A stretch of DNA of 40,242 nt, taken from the NCBI GenBank assembly GCA_005792355.1, contig SXSC01000149.1:1-40242 (forward strand), in the 5' to 3' direction. The translations under genes and the position numbers were made by a program. The notes below the pieces were generated by a model. That model saw nothing but the letters and a program-made list of their open reading frames with translations, did no database searches and was not told the origin of the DNA. Shown here one piece after another: positions 1 to 7,577 of this stretch (positions are counted from its first letter, which is position 1; every line of letters begins with the position of its first letter). The DNA comes from Opitutaceae bacterium. Its GTDB lineage: Bacteria > Verrucomicrobiota > Verrucomicrobiia > Opitutales > Opitutaceae.

Positions 1-13
1 AAGGTAGCGCAGC

Positions 14-238
14 TCACTTCTCGACGATCTTCTTGATGTTCGAGAGCCCCTTTTCGAAGTCCGGCCCAATCATGCCGTCGAGAAACAGCCCGAACCAGCG
101 ATTCATCGGATTCATGCCGAGATCGCCGGCATCGACCCAGAACACCTTGGTGCCGCCGGCGTCGGCCGCCAGCTCCACCGAACCCGTGGACGACATGCCC
201 ATGTCGGGAAACTCGAGTTGGTAGACCACCTTCAACCG
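14..238 (-). pseudogene. C-terminal fragment of an SRPBCC-family protein
   Basis: The minus-strand frame ending at a stop at 14-16 reads like the C-terminus of an SRPBCC (polyketide cyclase/dehydrase-like) protein. It contains LEFPDMGMSSTG, then a strand rich in small residues, then MNRWFGLFLDGMIGPDFEKG and a lysine-rich helix to the stop, which is typical of the family's last strand and long C-terminal helix. The frame stays open upstream to about 520, but that part is the antisense of the DUF4143 fragment and has no SRPBCC character. Only about 75 residues of a roughly 150-residue domain remain. Homology appears to stop at the 11-bp tandem repeat at 239-260. Judged a remnant by eye; the family call is moderately sure. 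Confidence 0.5.
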
Positions 239-260
239 CCGCAACCCGGCCGCAACCCGG
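239..260. repeat. 11-bp tandem duplication at a pseudogene junction
   Basis: CCGCAACCCGG occurs twice head to tail (239-249 and 250-260). It lies exactly where the minus-strand SRPBCC fragment ends and the plus-strand DUF4143 fragment begins, so it probably marks the breakpoint of a deletion or illegitimate recombination. Confidence 0.7.
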
Positions 261-557
261 TTGGTCGTCGGCGATCCAGCGCTCGAGCAGGTGCTGGCGG
301 CGTGGCCCGGAGCCCGGCCGTGGTTTTGGTCGACCCACCAAGGCGCCGAGCTCGATTTGCTGCTCGAGCACCGCGGCAAGCGCCACGGATTCGAATTCAA
401 ATACCGCGACGCGCCAATCGCGACCAAATCCATGCACATTGCCTGCGAGGATTTGCGGCTGCAGCACCTCTGGATCGTGTATCCCGGCACGCGGGCGTAT
501 GAATTGTCGCCAAAGATCACGGTGTTGCCGGTGACCCGTTTGCCGGACCCACCGTGA
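261..557 (+). pseudogene. C-terminal fragment of an AAA ATPase with DUF4143 domain
   Basis: The frame encodes the end of the DUF4143 domain found at the C-terminus of AAA-type ATP-binding proteins of about 380-400 residues. Visible are ALEQVLAAWP, the STHQGAELDLLLEHRGKRHG segment, FEFKYRDAPIATKSMHIACE, and IVYPGTRAYELSPKITVLPV just before the stop. The ELD and EFK residues resemble the restriction-endonuclease-like core of the domain. The Walker A/B ATPase half (roughly 300 residues) is absent. The only start available, TTG at 261, abuts the tandem repeat, so this is a truncated relic and not a small gene. Confidence 0.7.
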
Positions 558-795
558 CTCTGGCCCGATTCCCGTCCAATTTCCCCTCGAGTCGCGCTAC
601 TTCGTGAAAGGCGTCTCGCTCGGCGGGATCAAGGAGTGGGCCGATTTGCCGCTTCCGTCTGAGGCCGCGCAGCGAATTGCTCTTTCTAACCACTTCTTTC
701 GTTTTCTTACGATTCTTTCTTGAAATCGATGCGTCGAACTGCACCGTTGTCGGCATTCGCCGCTCCATGCTTTTGCTTTTTTTCGCCAGCCCACC

Positions 796-1860
796 ATGAC
801 CTTGGCCGTGTCCACCTGCGCCGTCACCTCCTCTGCCCCGGGCAAGGTCATCCTGTTCGGCGAGCACGCCGTCAATCGCGGTCAGCTCGCCCTGGCCACG
901 GCGTTTGGCCGCCGCACCACCTGCACGCTCTCGACCCGCGACGACGATCGGGTCGTTTTTCGGGGCGCGGGTCGCGAATCCACCCGGACGCTGGCGGAAT
1001 TGAAAGAGCACGCCGCGACACTCGACGCGGCCCTCGCCACGCCGGAGTTTGCTACCATTACCGAGGCCGTGCGCGCCGATTTTTTTGCGTCATCGGCCTA
1101 CGTGCTGGGGCGCGTGGCGGTTCTCGACGGATCGATTCCGGGATTGGACATTTCTTTTGCCAGCGACCTCCCCATTGGCGGGGGCATTGGCTCCGGTGGC
1201 GCCGTGCACGCCGCACTGGCGGTGGGCCTCGGCCGTTTGCTCGGGGAACTCGGGCAACCGGCACCTGACGCCGGACGGATTGGCGAATGGGCCTACGCCG
1301 GCGATCGCATCGCGCACGGCGGAACGGCTTCGGCGCTCGATACGCAGACGTCGCTGCTCGGCGGCGTGATTGAGTTTCGCGCGGGCGGGGTGGGGCGGCC
1401 GCTTGCGGTCGCGCCCGGGCTGCGGCTGGTCGTCGGCGACACGGGCATCAAGAAGGGCTCCACCGGCAGCGTGAATGCCCGCATCCGCGACTGGCTCGCG
1501 GCCGACGCGGCGCGGCTGCGCACGTTCGAGGAGATGGGCGCGCTCGCGCTCGCCGCCCGCGGGCTCCTCGCCGCCGGCCGCTGGGCCGAGGTCGGCGCGC
1601 TCATGGATCGCAACCATGCACTGCTCGCCACTGCGGGTGCCTCTCACCCGCGGCTCGACGCGCTGTGCGCGGCGGCGCGCGGAGCGGGGGCGTTCGGCGC
1701 CAAGCTCACCGGCGCCGGCGGCGGCGGCGCGATGATTGCACTCGTGAGCGACATTACGGCCGCACCGGTCGCCGCGGCGATCCACGCGGCAGGCGGCACT
1801 CCGCTCGAGGCCCTGGTCGGCGGACCGGGCGCAGCGATTGAGTCGGTCGCCAGCACCTGA
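796..1860 (+). CDS. GHMP kinase, mevalonate-kinase-like
   Basis: A 354-residue GHMP-superfamily kinase that would phosphorylate a small alcohol or sugar with ATP in the cytosol. The N-terminal motif APGKVILFGEHAV (14-26) is the signature of mevalonate kinases. The ATP loop at 125-141 reads LPIGGGIGSGGAVHAAL, where GLGSSA is usual, so the second Ser is Gly. AHGGTASALDTQTSLLGG (173-190) carries the likely catalytic Asp182, and KLTGAGGGGAM (303-313) is the third GHMP motif. The ATG at 796 has no clear ribosome-binding site, but the motif lies at the expected distance from it. The cyclase gene follows 9 bp after the stop. No other mevalonate-pathway gene is in the window and the neighbours are sugar or acid enzymes, so a sugar-kinase role is possible. 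Confidence 0.8.
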   Translation: MTLAVSTCAVTSSAPGKVILFGEHAVNRGQLALATAFGRRTTCTLSTRDDDRVVFRGAGRESTRTLAELKEHAATLDAALATPEFATITEAVRADFFASSAYVLGRVAVLDGSIPGLDISFASDLPIGGGIGSGGAVHAALAVGLGRLLGELGQPAPDAGRIGEWAYAGDRIAHGGTASALDTQTSLLGGVIEFRAGGVGRPLAVAPGLRLVVGDTGIKKGSTGSVNARIRDWLAADAARLRTFEEMGALALAARGLLAAGRWAEVGALMDRNHALLATAGASHPRLDALCAAARGAGAFGAKLTGAGGGGAMIALVSDITAAPVAAAIHAAGGTPLEALVGGPGAAIESVAST

Positions 1861-1869
1861 GTCCCTTTT

Positions 1870-2520
1870 ATGTTCCAAGCTCCCAAACGCATCACCGAAC
1901 TTTCCCACGTCATGCTCCCCGGCCAGGAGCAATACGGCCTTGAGCTCAAGCTGCGCTCCGAGCGCAAGGGCCCGGCGGGAGACATCATGCACGATGTTTA
2001 CATGTGGTCGCACGTCGGCACCCACGTGGAGGTGTCGCTGCATTTCTATGCGGGCGGCAAGGACACTTCGCAAATACCGCTCGACGCCTTTTTCGGGCCG
2101 GCGCTCCGGCTCGATTTCCGGCACAAAAAAATCAACGACCCGATCACCATCGACGATTTCAAACAGGCCGGCGACATCGAGATCGGCGACCGGGTGATGA
2201 TGTGGCAGGGGTGCGAAACGAAATACCGCACCAAGGAATCTCACCAACGCCCCTATGTGGCCGCCGAAGCCGCCGAGTGGCTCGCCCTCGATCGCAAAAT
2301 CAAACTGCTCGGCACCGACAGTTCCGGCTTCGAGGTGCGCGGCGTGAACACGCATCCAAACCACCATCTCTTCTTCAAAGACGGCATCGACATCCCCGTG
2401 CTCGAATGCCTCTGCAACCTCGGCGCGATTTCGCGTCCGCGTTTCTTCCTGAGTGCGCTGCCGCTGGCCGTCAAGGGCCTCGACGCCTGCCCGGTGCGGG
2501 CGCTCGCCCTCGAAGACTGA
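1870..2520 (+). CDS. Cyclase-family protein (kynurenine formamidase-like metal hydrolase)
   Basis: This 216-residue protein belongs to the cyclase family (PF04199), metal-dependent hydrolases that include kynurenine formamidase, isatin hydrolase and polyketide-cyclase-like enzymes. The metal-binding motif HVGTHVEVSLHF (48-59) matches HxGTHxDxPxHF, with Glu in place of the usual Asp. Further conserved features are the GDRVMMWQG strand (about 110), the LGTDSSGFE segment and NHHLFF near 160. Length fits the family. It lies 9 bp after the kinase and 50 bp before the epimerase-like gene, suggesting co-transcription. Context points to opening a lactone or amide of a sugar acid, or dehydrating one; the substrate is not predictable. 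Confidence 0.8.
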   Translation: MFQAPKRITELSHVMLPGQEQYGLELKLRSERKGPAGDIMHDVYMWSHVGTHVEVSLHFYAGGKDTSQIPLDAFFGPALRLDFRHKKINDPITIDDFKQAGDIEIGDRVMMWQGCETKYRTKESHQRPYVAAEAAEWLALDRKIKLLGTDSSGFEVRGVNTHPNHHLFFKDGIDIPVLECLCNLGAISRPRFFLSALPLAVKGLDACPVRALALED

Positions 2521-2532
2521 GTTTGAGGTCGG

Positions 2533-2564
2533 TCTCTCAACTCTCAGCTCTCAACTCTCAACTC
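2533..2564. repeat. CTCTCAA-type short-period repeat
   Basis: The 50-bp spacer between the cyclase and epimerase genes is mostly repeats of a CTCTCAA/CTCTCAG unit with a period of about 7 bp. It could vary by slippage and sits immediately upstream of the next start codon. Confidence 0.6.
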
Positions 2565-2570
2565 GCCCCG

Positions 2571-3242
2571 ATGCCTGTCCGTCTCGGCTCCGCCCTCTTC
2601 AACGCCGACCACGGCCGCCTCGCCGACGAGCTGCGCCGCGTCGAAACCGCGGGCATCGATTTTTTCCACTTCGACATCTTCGACGGCACCCTTGTGCCCG
2701 ACCTCGCGTTTCCGCCGCGCACGATGGAGACGCTGCGGCCGCTCACGAAAAAGCCCTTTGAGGTTCACCTCGTATCGGCGACCCCGCTGCGGCACCTGCC
2801 GGCGCTCAAGCACGCCGGTGCCGATCTGGTGTTTCTCCCCGCTGAAGCGTGTCCGATGATGTATGAGAGCGTCTACGCGGTAAAGGAACTCGGTTTGAAG
2901 GTGGGGCTCTGCCTCGGGCTCGGCACGCCGTTGGAGGTGCTCTGGCCGGTGCTGCCGCTGCTCGACAGCGTGCTGCTCCTGGCCCGCGTCACCGGCGAAG
3001 GCACGCGCGGCCGCGCCTTCAACCGGCTGGTCCTCGACCGCGTGCGCGCGGTCCGCGCCGCGCTCGACACCAGGAAACTCGCCGCCGATCTCCAGGCCGC
3101 CGGCGGACTGGAGGGTGACAACGCCCCCGCCTGCGTCGCCGCCGGGGCGCGCTCGCTCCCGCTCGGCGGCGGCCTCCATCGTGAGAAAAATCTCGCCGCG
3201 TACGTGAAGCGCCTCCGCGGTGCGCTCGCCGCCACTTCATGA
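2571..3242 (+). CDS. Ribulose-phosphate 3-epimerase family protein
   Basis: A 223-residue TIM-barrel protein related to ribulose-phosphate 3-epimerase and allulose-6-phosphate epimerase. HFDIFDGTLVPDLAF (33-47) matches the metal and catalytic segment H-x-D-x-x-D-G-x-x-VPN of the family, and EVHL (64-67) supplies the second metal-binding His. The loop that normally reads NPGFGGQ is VTGEGTRGRAF (140-150). The strand that normally ends VDGG, with the second catalytic Asp, reads QAAGGLEG near 175-182, so that Asp is missing. The phosphate-binding end LPLGGGLHR is kept. The ATG at 2571 follows the CTCTCAA spacer; its TGA overlaps the next gene's ATG in ATGA. It may be an epimerase with altered chemistry or an aldolase-like relative. 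Confidence 0.75.
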   Translation: MPVRLGSALFNADHGRLADELRRVETAGIDFFHFDIFDGTLVPDLAFPPRTMETLRPLTKKPFEVHLVSATPLRHLPALKHAGADLVFLPAEACPMMYESVYAVKELGLKVGLCLGLGTPLEVLWPVLPLLDSVLLLARVTGEGTRGRAFNRLVLDRVRAVRAALDTRKLAADLQAAGGLEGDNAPACVAAGARSLPLGGGLHREKNLAAYVKRLRGALAATS

Positions 3243-4213
3243 GCGTCGCCCCAGCCAACGGTCCCGCGGGCGCGCGCATCCTCGTCGCGTCGCGCTCCTT
3301 CGGCCCCAACTGCCCCAAGGCGGTCGAGGCGCTCCAGGCGGCCGGTTGTGAAGTCGTCTGGCCATTCGAGAAAAAGCCCTCCGAGGATCAACTCCTCGCC
3401 GTCGCGCCCGAATTCGACGCAATCATTTCCGGCACGGAACGCCTCTCGGCCCGCGTGCTTGACGCGTGCCCGCGCCTCCGGGTCATTTCCAAGCATGGCG
3501 TCGGCATCGAAAACATCGACGTGGCCCACGCGAAGTCCCGTGGCATCCCGGTCTGCGTCGCGGGCAACGCCATCGACGATTCCGTGGCCGATATGACATG
3601 GGCGCTCCTCCTCGCGCTCGCGCGCCACGTCGTCGTCTCGCACGCCGACATCGCGGCGGGGAAATGGTCACGCTTCGTCGGCGTGGAGCTTTCCGGCCGC
3701 ACGCTCGGCATCATCGGTCTCGGCCACATTGGCAAGGCGGTCGCGCGCCGGGCCGCCGGTTTTGGAGTGCGCGTGCTGGCCCATGACCCCGCCCGCGACG
3801 AGGCCTTTGCCCGCGAGTGGGACGTCGCCTATGTCACCCGCGAAGAGTTGCTCGGGCAGAGCGATTTTGTTTCACTGCACCTCAGCGTGACCCCGCGCAC
3901 CCGCAATCTCGTCGATGCTTCCTTCCTTCGCGCCATGAAACGCACCGCCCTCCTCGTCAACTCCGCGCGCGGTGAATTGGTCGACGAAGAGGCGCTGGCC
4001 GCGGCGCTGCGCGCTGGCACGATTGCCGGTGCGGCGACCGACGTCTTTCGCACGGAGCCGCCGGGTCCGAGCCCGCTCCTCGCGTTGCCCAATTTCATCG
4101 CGACCGCGCATCTCGGTGGCCAGACTTGCGCCGGCCTGCGCAAGATGGGCGAAATCTGCGCGGAAAACGTGCTCCGCGTCCTGCGTCGCGAAGCGCCGCT
4201 GCACCAGGTCTGA
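3239..4213 (+). CDS. D-2-hydroxyacid dehydrogenase (phosphoglycerate-dehydrogenase-like)
   Basis: An NAD-dependent D-isomer-specific 2-hydroxyacid dehydrogenase of 324 residues. It has the family's split substrate domain, the Rossmann motif GIIGLGHIGKAVA (about 157-169) and the catalytic triad Arg244 in NSARGELVDE, Glu273 in RTEPP and His291 in ATAHLGG. SKHGVGIENID (84-94) is the substrate-loop signature shared with PGDH and hydroxypyruvate or glyoxylate reductases. No ACT domain follows, so feedback-regulated SerA is unlikely. It starts inside the epimerase stop (ATGA at 3239), implying translational coupling. Inferred role: oxidation or reduction of a sugar-derived 2-hydroxy acid made by this cluster. 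Confidence 0.88.
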   Translation: MSVAPANGPAGARILVASRSFGPNCPKAVEALQAAGCEVVWPFEKKPSEDQLLAVAPEFDAIISGTERLSARVLDACPRLRVISKHGVGIENIDVAHAKSRGIPVCVAGNAIDDSVADMTWALLLALARHVVVSHADIAAGKWSRFVGVELSGRTLGIIGLGHIGKAVARRAAGFGVRVLAHDPARDEAFAREWDVAYVTREELLGQSDFVSLHLSVTPRTRNLVDASFLRAMKRTALLVNSARGELVDEEALAAALRAGTIAGAATDVFRTEPPGPSPLLALPNFIATAHLGGQTCAGLRKMGEICAENVLRVLRREAPLHQV

Positions 4214-4218
4214 GCGTC

Positions 4219-5238
4219 ATGCGCGCCGCCGTCCTCACTGCGCCCAACACGCTCGTCATCACGGAACGTCCGCGCCCCGAGCCGCGGGCTGGTGAAGTCC
4301 TCGTGGCCGTCCGTCGCGCCGGCCTCTGCGGCAGTGACCTCCATTTTTTCGACGGCTCGAGTCCAATGCCACTCCCGCAAATCCTCGGCCACGAACTTGC
4401 CGGCGAGGTGGTGGCACTCGGCGCGGACGTGACGTCGCGCCGCGTGGGCGACCGCGTGGTGGTCGAACCCGGCATCCCCTGCGGAAAATGTTTCCCCTGC
4501 CGCCGTGGCAAATACAACTGCTGCGAGGCCATCGACATGATCGGCGTGCTCCGCGCGGGCGGCTTCGCCGACTTCGTAACGGTGTCTGCAGCTTATGCCC
4601 ACCCGATGCCGGCGGCTATGACCTTCGATCAGGGCGCACTCGTCGAACCCTTTTCCATCGGTGCGCAGATGATCCATCGGGCTACCCCGTGGGCCGGCGC
4701 CACGGTAGTCTTGATCGGACTTGGCCCGATCGGCCTCACCGCCCTGATCCTCCTTAAGGCGTGGCACCCGCAGGTGCGCGTGATCGGCTTGGATGTCGTG
4801 CCCGAACGCATCGCCCAGGCCGAGGCATTCGGCTGCGACGTGACGATCAACCCACGGGCGCAGGACGCCGTGGAAACCGTGCAGGCGCTCACTGACGGCG
4901 AAGGCGCCGCGATCGTGATGGAGTGCGCCGGGACGCCCCAGACCATCGGGCAAACGGTTCACCTGGTGGCGGCGGGCGGACGGATCGTCATTGCCGGTGT
5001 GACTTTCAAGGATGTGACGTTTCCCGGCCGGCTCTTGACGAAAAAGGAAGTAATCATTTTCGGCAGCCGGAACAACGCCGGACATTTTCCGCGCGTGATG
5101 CAGTTCCTCGCCGATCACCCCGACATCGCGCAACGATTCATCTCCGCGAAGATGCCGCTCGAAAGAATTGCGGACGCCATCCGTTGGGCGACCGACAAGC
5201 CCAATGAAGTCGCGAAGATCGTGCTCGAAGTCTCCTGA
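4219..5238 (+). CDS. Zinc-dependent alcohol dehydrogenase (sorbitol/threonine dehydrogenase-like)
   Basis: A 339-residue medium-chain dehydrogenase/reductase. Catalytic zinc ligands are Cys37 in LCGSD and His58-Glu59 in LGHELAG. The structural zinc site is Cys88, Cys91, Cys94 and Cys102 in PCGKCFPCRRGKYNCC. The cofactor fold carries VLIGLGPIGL (about 169), followed by GLDVVPERIAQAEAFG, where the Asp after strand two suggests NAD(H). The in-frame ORF extends upstream, but ATG 4219, 5 bp after the previous stop, gives the canonical MRAAVLT N-terminus. Likely substrate is a polyol or secondary-alcohol sugar acid (L-iditol, galactitol or L-gulonate dehydrogenase relatives). It closes the first tight block of the cluster; a hairpin repeat follows. 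Confidence 0.88.
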   Translation: MRAAVLTAPNTLVITERPRPEPRAGEVLVAVRRAGLCGSDLHFFDGSSPMPLPQILGHELAGEVVALGADVTSRRVGDRVVVEPGIPCGKCFPCRRGKYNCCEAIDMIGVLRAGGFADFVTVSAAYAHPMPAAMTFDQGALVEPFSIGAQMIHRATPWAGATVVLIGLGPIGLTALILLKAWHPQVRVIGLDVVPERIAQAEAFGCDVTINPRAQDAVETVQALTDGEGAAIVMECAGTPQTIGQTVHLVAAGGRIVIAGVTFKDVTFPGRLLTKKEVIIFGSRNNAGHFPRVMQFLADHPDIAQRFISAKMPLERIADAIRWATDKPNEVAKIVLEVS

Positions 5239-5263
5239 AATGGCCCAGATCCCCCTATTGTTT

Positions 5264-5329
5264 GGAACGCTAATCATCGCTAATCTTCGCTGATTCAGAT
5301 TAGCGATGATTAGCGTAAATTAGCGTTCC
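5264..5329. repeat. Nested palindromic intergenic repeat (TTAGCG type)
   Basis: A perfect 18-bp inverted repeat (5268-5285 against 5298-5315, loop 12 nt) is built from the unit CGCTAATCATCGCTAATC. An additional 11-bp outer arm, GGAACGCTAAT at 5264-5274, pairs with 5319-5329 and overlaps the inner arm, so alternative stems are possible. It fills the gap between the alcohol dehydrogenase and SDR genes. It could act as a processing or transcription-attenuation hairpin, but resembles a REP-like element more than a terminator because no T-tract follows. Confidence 0.75.
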
Positions 5330-5346
5330 ACCTCTCTTCCGTTTTC

Positions 5347-6129
5347 ATGAACGAACTCAAAGACAAGGTCGCCTGGGTCGCCGGTGGCGGCCGGGGCATC
5401 GGCCAGGCCATCGCCGAAAAACTCGCCGGCTACGGCGCCACCGTCGTCATCGGCTCGCGCACCGTCGCCGAGGTCACCGCCGTCGCCGCCGCCATCCGCG
5501 CCACCGGCGGCCAGGCCCACGGTGCCGCGCTCGACGTGGGCGAGCGCGCGAGCGTGCAGGCGTTTGTCGCCGCCGCGGAGACGCTCGCGGGCGCACCCGA
5601 CATCCTCGTGTTCTGCGCCGGCATCAACGTTCGCCAGCCCGCCGAGGATTATCCCGAGGAGGCGTGGCACCGCGTGCTCAACGTCAATCTCCACGGCGCC
5701 TATCGTTTCCTCCAAGAGTCCGGCCGCCGCATGATCGCCGCGGGCAAGGGCGGTAGCATCGTTACGATCACCTCGATGCTCTCACACTACGCGACGCCCA
5801 ACCAGAGCGCCTACGCCGCGTCGAAGGGCGGGCTGCTGCTCTACTCGCGCCTGCTCGCCGTCGAGTGGGCGAAATACCAGATCCGCGTGAACAGCGTGAG
5901 CCCCGGCTACATCGAGACCCCACTCAACGCCGAGGCGCGTAAGCAGGCCTCGTTCACCGACAACATCCTCGTCGCCACCCCGATGAAGCGCTTCGGCTCT
6001 TGCGCCGAGGTCGCCGAGGCCGTGTGCTGGCTCGCCTCACCCGCCGCGTCCTTCGTCACCGGTACCGAACTCGGCGTCGATGGCGGCGTGCTCCACAGCC
6101 GTCCCGCGATTGTCGCCCGCACTTCATGA
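5347..6129 (+). CDS. SDR-family NAD(P)-dependent oxidoreductase
   Basis: A classical short-chain dehydrogenase of 260 residues. The cofactor motif GGGRGIG is at 13-19, the CAG core motif at 90-92, and the catalytic Ser143, Tyr156 and Lys160 are in ITSMLSHYA and AYAASKGG. RVNSVSPGYIETPL is the conserved segment after the active site, and the end GTELGVDGG fits the C-terminal strand. It oxidises or reduces a sugar or polyol hydroxyl, as gluconate 5-dehydrogenase-like SDRs do. Its stop overlaps the next gene's ATG (ATGA, 6126-6129), tying it to the secreted glycosidase that follows. Regulation is not visible beyond the palindromic repeat just upstream. Confidence 0.9.
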   Translation: MNELKDKVAWVAGGGRGIGQAIAEKLAGYGATVVIGSRTVAEVTAVAAAIRATGGQAHGAALDVGERASVQAFVAAAETLAGAPDILVFCAGINVRQPAEDYPEEAWHRVLNVNLHGAYRFLQESGRRMIAAGKGGSIVTITSMLSHYATPNQSAYAASKGGLLLYSRLLAVEWAKYQIRVNSVSPGYIETPLNAEARKQASFTDNILVATPMKRFGSCAEVAEAVCWLASPAASFVTGTELGVDGGVLHSRPAIVARTS

Positions 6130-7514
6130 AAACCGCCCACCACCTCCTGCTGGGAGCGAGCTTGCTCGCGACCCTGCCCGCTGCGCTCTCCGCCGCCTCC
6201 ACCCCTATGCACCTTCGCGTTTCCGACAACCAGCGCTTCCTGCAACACGCCGATGGGCGTCCGTTTTTCTGGCTCGCCGACACGTGCTGGGAGCTGTTCC
6301 ACCGCTGTTCGCGCGAGGATGCCGCGCTGCTCCTCGAGGATCGCGCGAAGAAGGGTTTCACCGTCATCCAAGCCGTCGCGCTCGCCGAGGAGGACGGCCT
6401 CAACACGCCGAACGTCTATGGCGACCGCCCGCTCGACGACAACGATCCCACGCGGCCCAACGAAAAATATTTCGCCCACGTCGATTGGATCGTGGCGAAG
6501 GCCAACTCGCTCGGGCTCGCCCTGGGAATGCTCCCCACGTGGGGCGACAAATACAATCGCGGCGGCGGCAAAGGGCCGGAGGTTTTCACGCCCGCCAATG
6601 CCCGCACCTACGGCGAGTGGCTCGCGCGCCGCTACGCGAAGGCCGACATCATCTGGATTGTCGGCGGGGATCGTGCGCTCACGTCCGAGAGCCATGTCCT
6701 CGTCAACCGCGGGCTCGCCGAGGGCATCCGCGCCGCGGTGGGCCGCGCGCAGTTGATCACGTTTCATCCGCCCGGCCAGCGTTCGTCGTCGCTCTACGTC
6801 CACGCCGAGCCGTGGCTCGATTTTCACATGATCCAGTCGGGCCACCGGCGCGACAAGGACAACTACGAGATGATTGCGCACGACTATGCGCTCATGCCGC
6901 GCCGTCCGGTGGTCGAGGGCGAGCCGGGTTATGAGGACCACCCGAATTTCTTCAACCCGAACCGCGGCTGGCTCGACGAGCACGACGTGCGCAAGAGCTG
7001 TTACTGGGCGCTCTTCGCCGGCTCGCTTGGTTACACCTATGGCTGCCACGACATCTGGCTCTTCTGCACGCCGGAGAAAGGCTGGGTGAAGTCCTGGTCG
7101 CGCACGCCTTGGCGTGAGGCGCTGAAATTTCCCGGTTCCGCGCAAGTCGGTCACGCGCGGCGGCTCATGGAGTCGCGCCCGTTCCTCACCCGCGTGCCCG
7201 ACCAGTCGCTGATCGTGGGCGACGCCTGGATCGGCACCGGCGATCACCTGCGCGCGACGCGCGACGAGTCCGGCAGCTACGCGCTGATCTACGTGCCGAG
7301 CGGCCAGCACCTCAAAGTAAACCTCACCAAACTCTCTGGCGAAAAGGTGCGCGCGTGGTGGTTCAATCCGCGCGACGGCGCCGCGAGCCGCATCGACGAA
7401 ATCGCGAAGACCGCCGAAGCTGAATTCAAGCCCCCCTTCGACGCCCGCGGCCGCGACTGGGTGCTGGTGCTCGACGACGCGGCGAAGAACTTCCCGCCGC
7501 CGGCCGCCAAATAG
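6126..7514 (+). CDS. Secreted DUF4038 glycosidase (GH140 apiosidase-like)
   Basis: A 462-residue protein with a Sec signal peptide (KTAHHLLLGASLLATLPAA, cleavage near residue 23). Residues 30-360 form a TIM-barrel of the DUF4038 type, the family of GH140 endo-apiosidases that cut apiose linkages in rhamnogalacturonan II. FFWLADTCWELFHR (47-60) is the DUF4038 opening motif. Asp182 in WIVGGDR and Glu264 in VVEGEPGYED are the expected acid/base and nucleophile by family pattern. Residues about 370-450 match the collagen-binding-like beta domain that commonly follows. Start ATG 6126 overlaps the SDR stop. Export to the periplasm or beyond is inferred; DUF4038 covers several unassayed activities, so apiose specificity is only a suggestion. 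Confidence 0.8.
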   Translation: MKTAHHLLLGASLLATLPAALSAASTPMHLRVSDNQRFLQHADGRPFFWLADTCWELFHRCSREDAALLLEDRAKKGFTVIQAVALAEEDGLNTPNVYGDRPLDDNDPTRPNEKYFAHVDWIVAKANSLGLALGMLPTWGDKYNRGGGKGPEVFTPANARTYGEWLARRYAKADIIWIVGGDRALTSESHVLVNRGLAEGIRAAVGRAQLITFHPPGQRSSSLYVHAEPWLDFHMIQSGHRRDKDNYEMIAHDYALMPRRPVVEGEPGYEDHPNFFNPNRGWLDEHDVRKSCYWALFAGSLGYTYGCHDIWLFCTPEKGWVKSWSRTPWREALKFPGSAQVGHARRLMESRPFLTRVPDQSLIVGDAWIGTGDHLRATRDESGSYALIYVPSGQHLKVNLTKLSGEKVRAWWFNPRDGAASRIDEIAKTAEAEFKPPFDARGRDWVLVLDDAAKNFPPPAAK

Positions 7515-7577
7515 CAGGGCCGCCGTTTGCCGGCGTGCCGAGTGGGTCTGCCAGACACACCGGAACGCTGATTCCCC

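Noticed and set aside
588..722. Open plus-strand frame reading SRYFVKGVSLGGIKEWAD and onward to a stop
   Set aside because: It has no start codon and resembles no family I recognise. It is probably chance in GC-rich DNA, though a further relic cannot be excluded.
1090..2367. 425-residue open frame on the minus strand
   Set aside because: It lies antisense to the kinase and cyclase genes, and its Arg/Ala/Gly-rich composition is typical of GC-rich shadow frames.
2533..2564. CRISPR-like array
   Set aside because: The units are about 7 bp with no spacers, so this is a simple short-period repeat.
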